This document shows, one piece after another, positions 32,356 through 34,802 of a DNA stretch of 34,802 bases. The DNA lies in the NCBI GenBank assembly GCA_937998045.1, contig CALKVG010000091.1, positions 1 through 34,802 on the forward strand, read 5' to 3'. Every line of letters begins with the position of its first letter. The first letter of the stretch is position 1. The notes under the pieces were generated by a model. The model did not search any database. It was given only the letters and a program-made list of their open reading frames with translations, and was not told the DNA's origin. Origin of the DNA: an uncultured Myxococcales bacterium. Its GTDB lineage: Bacteria; Myxococcota_A; Polyangia; Polyangiales; Polyangiaceae. The translations under genes and the position numbers were made by a program.

Positions 32356-33347
32356 GCGTCGCGGCGCGCGTCTACGCCGTGCGGTCGATCGACGCGTCGA
32401 CGTACGTCCCCCACGATCTCCACCGCGCGGAGCGCGCGTGGGGAGAGTCGAACTGCTACATCGACGTATGGATCGAGGTATTGAACGCGCTCGAGTGCGA
32501 TCCGCACGCGTGCCTGTCGTTCGTGCTCGCGATCGACTGGGAAGGCGACCAGTTCACGTTCTTCAAGCCGCCGCACGAAGACCTGACCAGCCTCTACGGC
32601 GTCGACGTGCAGGAGCTCACCGTCTACAAGCCGCTCGTCCAGAACGCGTACGAGCAGCTCCGCGGGGGGAAGATCGTTTTGGCCGAGTCCGACGCCTTCT
32701 TCCTCCCGGATACGGCGGGGACGGACTACCGGATGCAGCACACGAAGACGACCATCGGGATTCAGGAGATCGACGTCGAGAAGCGCACGCTCGGGTATTT
32801 CCACAACTCGAGCTACCACACGCTGAAGGACACCGACTTCGTCGGCCTCTTCCGCCTGGACGCGCCGCCCGATCCCACGTTCATGCCCTTCTTCGCGGAG
32901 TTCGTGCGGACGTCGCGGGTGGAGCGCCTCGAGCCGCGCGAGCTCGTCTCGCGGTCGACGGCGCTGCTACGCAAGCACTTGAGCCGGCGGCCGAGCGACA
33001 ATCCGGTCACGCGCTTCGCCGCCCAGTTCCGGGAGGACGTCGAGCGCCTCAAGGGCGAGGGGCTCGCCGCGTACCACATCTACGCGTTCGCGACGATCCG
33101 GCAGCTCGGGGCGGCGTTCGAGTTCGCGTCGTTCTACATGAGGTGGCTCGCGAAGAACGGCGAGACCGGTCTCGACGAGGCGGCGGAGAACTTCGGCGCC
33201 ATCTCCGACACGAGCAAGTCGCTCATCTTGAAGACGGCCCGCGCCGTCGGCGCGAAGAAGGCGGTCGACCTCGGTCCGATGTTGACGGAGATCGAGACGC
33301 GCTGGGCCGCCGGCATCGGGGGTCTTGCCCGTCGTTACGGGGTTTGA
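32352..33347 (+). CDS. DUF1839 family protein
   Basis: The 331-residue protein starts with GTG 32352, overlapping the ligase stop by four bases, so translation is coupled. I recognise the DUF1839 pattern: RSIDASTYVPHDLHRAERAW, ESNCYIDVWIEVLNAL, FTFFKPPHEDL, GYFHNSSYHTL, then a helical C-terminal half (FASFYMRWL, SLILKTARAVGAKKAVDL). DUF1839 has no established function. Cys35 in ESNCYIDVW, the His residues of GYFHNSSYH and nearby acidic residues could form a papain-like or transglutaminase-like site. Together with the carrier protein and ligase this suggests an aminoacyl transferase or thioesterase that unloads the carrier, comparable in role to BtrH of butirosin biosynthesis. This is a hypothesis. 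Confidence 0.88.
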   Translation: MSVAARVYAVRSIDASTYVPHDLHRAERAWGESNCYIDVWIEVLNALECDPHACLSFVLAIDWEGDQFTFFKPPHEDLTSLYGVDVQELTVYKPLVQNAYEQLRGGKIVLAESDAFFLPDTAGTDYRMQHTKTTIGIQEIDVEKRTLGYFHNSSYHTLKDTDFVGLFRLDAPPDPTFMPFFAEFVRTSRVERLEPRELVSRSTALLRKHLSRRPSDNPVTRFAAQFREDVERLKGEGLAAYHIYAFATIRQLGAAFEFASFYMRWLAKNGETGLDEAAENFGAISDTSKSLILKTARAVGAKKAVDLGPMLTEIETRWAAGIGGLARRYGV

Positions 33348-33431
33348 CGAGATCACTTCTTGGTGCCCTACGACCACGAAAGAACGCGAGAAGTTGCAGG
33401 TGCGCGCCAAGCTTTCGCGGCGATGGGCCGT

Positions 33432-33839
33432 TCAGCGAAGACGGTCTTCGCCGCGGAGCATCCACCCGCTTCCCGACGAAAACCCGACGCGCGGGTAGTA
33501 ATCGACGGCCTTCGGGGCTGCGAAGAGGAACACTGTGGCCTTGCCGCCGGCCTCCTGTGTCCGCCTCATGAGCTCTCGTCCGATGCCTTGGCGCTGGTAC
33601 TCCGAATCCACCGCGAGATCCGAGAGGTACGTCGCGTAACAGAAGTCGCTCAGGCTTCGCGCAATCCCCACGAGGCGCTCGCCGTCCCACGCCGTCACGA
33701 CCAGATTCGCGCGCTCGAGCATCTGTCGCATGCGCTCGCGGTCGTCGACGGGGCGCCTCTCCCCCAGCGTCGACCGACGGTACACGTCGATGACTTGGTC
33801 GAGATCAAGGTCGTTGCCGAGGCGATATTCGATCGTCAC
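33432..33839 (-). CDS. GNAT-family N-acetyltransferase
   Basis: The 135-residue protein starts at GTG 33839, whose GTGA overlaps the hydrolase stop. It shows the GNAT core: LVVTAWDGERLVGIAR, YLSDLAVDSEYQRQGIGREL with the acetyl-CoA loop QRQGIG, and the closing LFAAPKAVDYYPRVGF. The long upstream frame is the hydrolase gene read in another frame and is not part of this protein. The substrate is unknown. It is convergent with the DUF1839 gene across 84 bp, in which no strong hairpin is visible. Confidence 0.92.
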   Translation of the reverse strand: MTIEYRLGNDLDLDQVIDVYRRSTLGERRPVDDRERMRQMLERANLVVTAWDGERLVGIARSLSDFCYATYLSDLAVDSEYQRQGIGRELMRRTQEAGGKATVFLFAAPKAVDYYPRVGFSSGSGWMLRGEDRLR

Positions 33840-34802
33840 GCGAAGCGCTCGGTGACGTGGCGCACGAGGAGGTCGTGCAGCACGATCTGCGAGTCGAGCG
33901 GCGTGAACGTGTGATCGGCGCCCTCGATGATCTCGAAGCGAAAGTTCCTGATTCCACGCATCTTCCGGACGTCGCGCCCCAGGTGCTTCTCGATGTAGTC
34001 GATCCCTCCGTCGGTGAAGCTGAAGACGAGAAGAGACTCCACCCCGCGCTGGGTTATCGCGCGGAAGGCTTGCTCGATCTCCGTCTGCGGCTCGTTCTGA
34101 CCGCGCGACAGCGCCGATACCCGCTTGACGCCGCCCTTCGCACGCGCGACGAGGCGCTCGCGGAGAACGCCCAGGACCGCGCGAACGTGGACCTCGCCCC
34201 GGATCGCGCGACGCCAGACCCGCGGATTGAAGAGCGCCCGCGCGTAGTACCGCGTGGACAGGAAGCTCTTTCGAATCGACAGCTCGAGCGAGTCCCCCTC
34301 CCGCCACTCGAACGTTTGCGGATTGAGGAGGACCTGCCCTGCGACGCGCGAGTCCTCGATGCACGTGTGAAACGCGAGGTACGCCCCCGAGCACAGGCCG
34401 ACGAGCACGAAGCGGCGCGCACCGAACTGGTTGTTCACGAAGGTCATTGCGGTCTTCACGTCGACGACCGAATCCTTGGAGTAGAGGCGATTCTCCGGAG
34501 CGCCGGGCGCGACCCGGCTGTCGCCCAGGCCGGCGACGTCGAACCGAAACCCCAGAAACCCGCGGGACGCGAGGTCGCGCGCGAGCGACACGTACATGCG
34601 ATTCGGCCCGACCCGGTGATTGGCGCCGACGTTCAAGAAGAGGATCGCCGGGCGATCGTTCGCGGGCGTCCCCTCCGGCGGCTCGCTGGCGATGCCGATG
34701 AGCCTGTGGCCGTCGCCGAAGCGGAAGGGGTGCTCGCGAACGGCGATGCCGCGCGGGCTGGCCGTGACGAGGACGTTCCGCGTCGACTTCGGCACCGAAG
34801 AG
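33836..34802 (-). CDS. Alpha/beta hydrolase, exosortase-associated type, possibly 5'-truncated
   Basis: A GTG at 34795 gives 319 residues, but the frame is open to the right edge, so the true start may lie outside. The sequence has FLNVGANHRVGPNRMYVSLA, FRFDVAGLGDSR, the nucleophile elbow GLCSGAY (Ser136) and a late His295 in GADHTF. This layout resembles the hydrolase 1 proteins found with exosortase A exopolysaccharide clusters, although no exosortase gene is in the window. It could act as esterase, thioesterase or acyltransferase. The 3' end is coupled to the GNAT gene by four bases. Its place next to the carrier-protein operon is suggestive, but it is on the opposite strand. Confidence 0.8.
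   Translation of the reverse strand, partial: SSVPKSTRNVLVTASPRGIAVREHPFRFGDGHRLIGIASEPPEGTPANDRPAILFLNVGANHRVGPNRMYVSLARDLASRGFLGFRFDVAGLGDSRVAPGAPENRLYSKDSVVDVKTAMTFVNNQFGARRFVLVGLCSGAYLAFHTCIEDSRVAGQVLLNPQTFEWREGDSLELSIRKSFLSTRYYARALFNPRVWRRAIRGEVHVRAVLGVLRERLVARAKGGVKRVSALSRGQNEPQTEIEQAFRAITQRGVESLLVFSFTDGGIDYIEKHLGRDVRKMRGIRNFRFEIIEGADHTFTPLDSQIVLHDLLVRHVTERFA

Noticed and set aside
1..34802. tRNA, rRNA, CRISPR array, insertion sequence or prophage
   Set aside because: None was seen in reading the window; a covariance-model search for structured RNAs would be needed to exclude small ones.

Overview
This is a high-GC stretch (roughly two-thirds G+C by eye) from what looks like a myxobacterium-like delta-proteobacterium (Polyangia-type). 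The inference rests on the gene style: a Ser/Thr kinase paired with a PEGA-domain protein, an FHA-domain sigma-54 activator, many secreted lipoproteins with Asp/Gly/Ser-rich linkers, and very high GC at third codon positions. I saw no tRNA, rRNA, CRISPR array, insertion sequence or prophage gene.

Layout. (1) 1-4319, signalling: the end of a lipoprotein gene (minus), a membrane-anchored Ser/Thr kinase overlapping a PEGA-domain gene (plus), then a convergent FHA/sigma-54 activator (minus). (2) 4514-6268: a lipoprotein with PD40/TolB-like repeats and one CxxCH haem-attachment motif. (3) 6282-25697, a carbohydrate-uptake and degradation locus. A plus-strand block holds a small carbohydrate-binding-like lipoprotein, a solute-binding protein fused to a MalF-type permease, a MalG-type permease with a periplasmic insertion of about 280 residues, a large Cys-rich carbohydrate-binding-like lipoprotein, two tandem paralogous outer-membrane beta-barrels, and a MalK/UgpC-type ATPase. 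A GH31 alpha-glucosidase follows, then a convergent GntR-HTH/LacI-type regulator, a DUF5010 glycosidase-like lipoprotein, a GH87 alpha-1,3-glucanase/mycodextranase with a CBM35 domain, and a CBM3 lipoprotein. (4) 25736-28123, a housekeeping-type minus-strand group: a YkgJ-like Cys-cluster protein, rpoZ, a methyltransferase and a YggS-type PLP protein. (5) 28147-29766: a lipase maturation factor family membrane protein. (6) 29927-33347, a compact operon: carrier protein, acyl-CoA dehydrogenase-like flavoprotein, SerRS-like amino acid:carrier-protein ligase and DUF1839 protein. (7) 33432 to the right edge: a GNAT acetyltransferase and an alpha/beta hydrolase (minus), translationally coupled.

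How the parts may work together. In region 3 the GH87 enzyme points to alpha-1,3-glucan (or mixed alpha-1,3/1,4-glucan) as substrate. Secreted lipoproteins would bind and cut it, the paired barrels would pass oligosaccharides across the outer membrane, the unusual ABC transporter would import them, and the cytoplasmic GH31 enzyme would release glucose. A 21-bp inverted repeat (GGTAAA, nine bases, TTTACC, with at most one mismatch) occurs in three intergenic regions of this locus: before the transporter block, before the GH31 gene, and between the divergent GH87 and CBM3 genes. I propose it as the operator of the regulator encoded inside the locus. In region 6 the ligase would load an amino acid on the carrier protein, the flavoprotein would oxidise the tethered amino acid, and the DUF1839 protein, which has a conserved-looking Cys near its N-terminus, may release or transfer it. 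The end product is unknown.

The two most novel items are the rebuilt ABC transporter (binding protein fused to one permease, a large extra periplasmic domain in the other) with its apparent regulon, and the amino acid carrier-protein operon.
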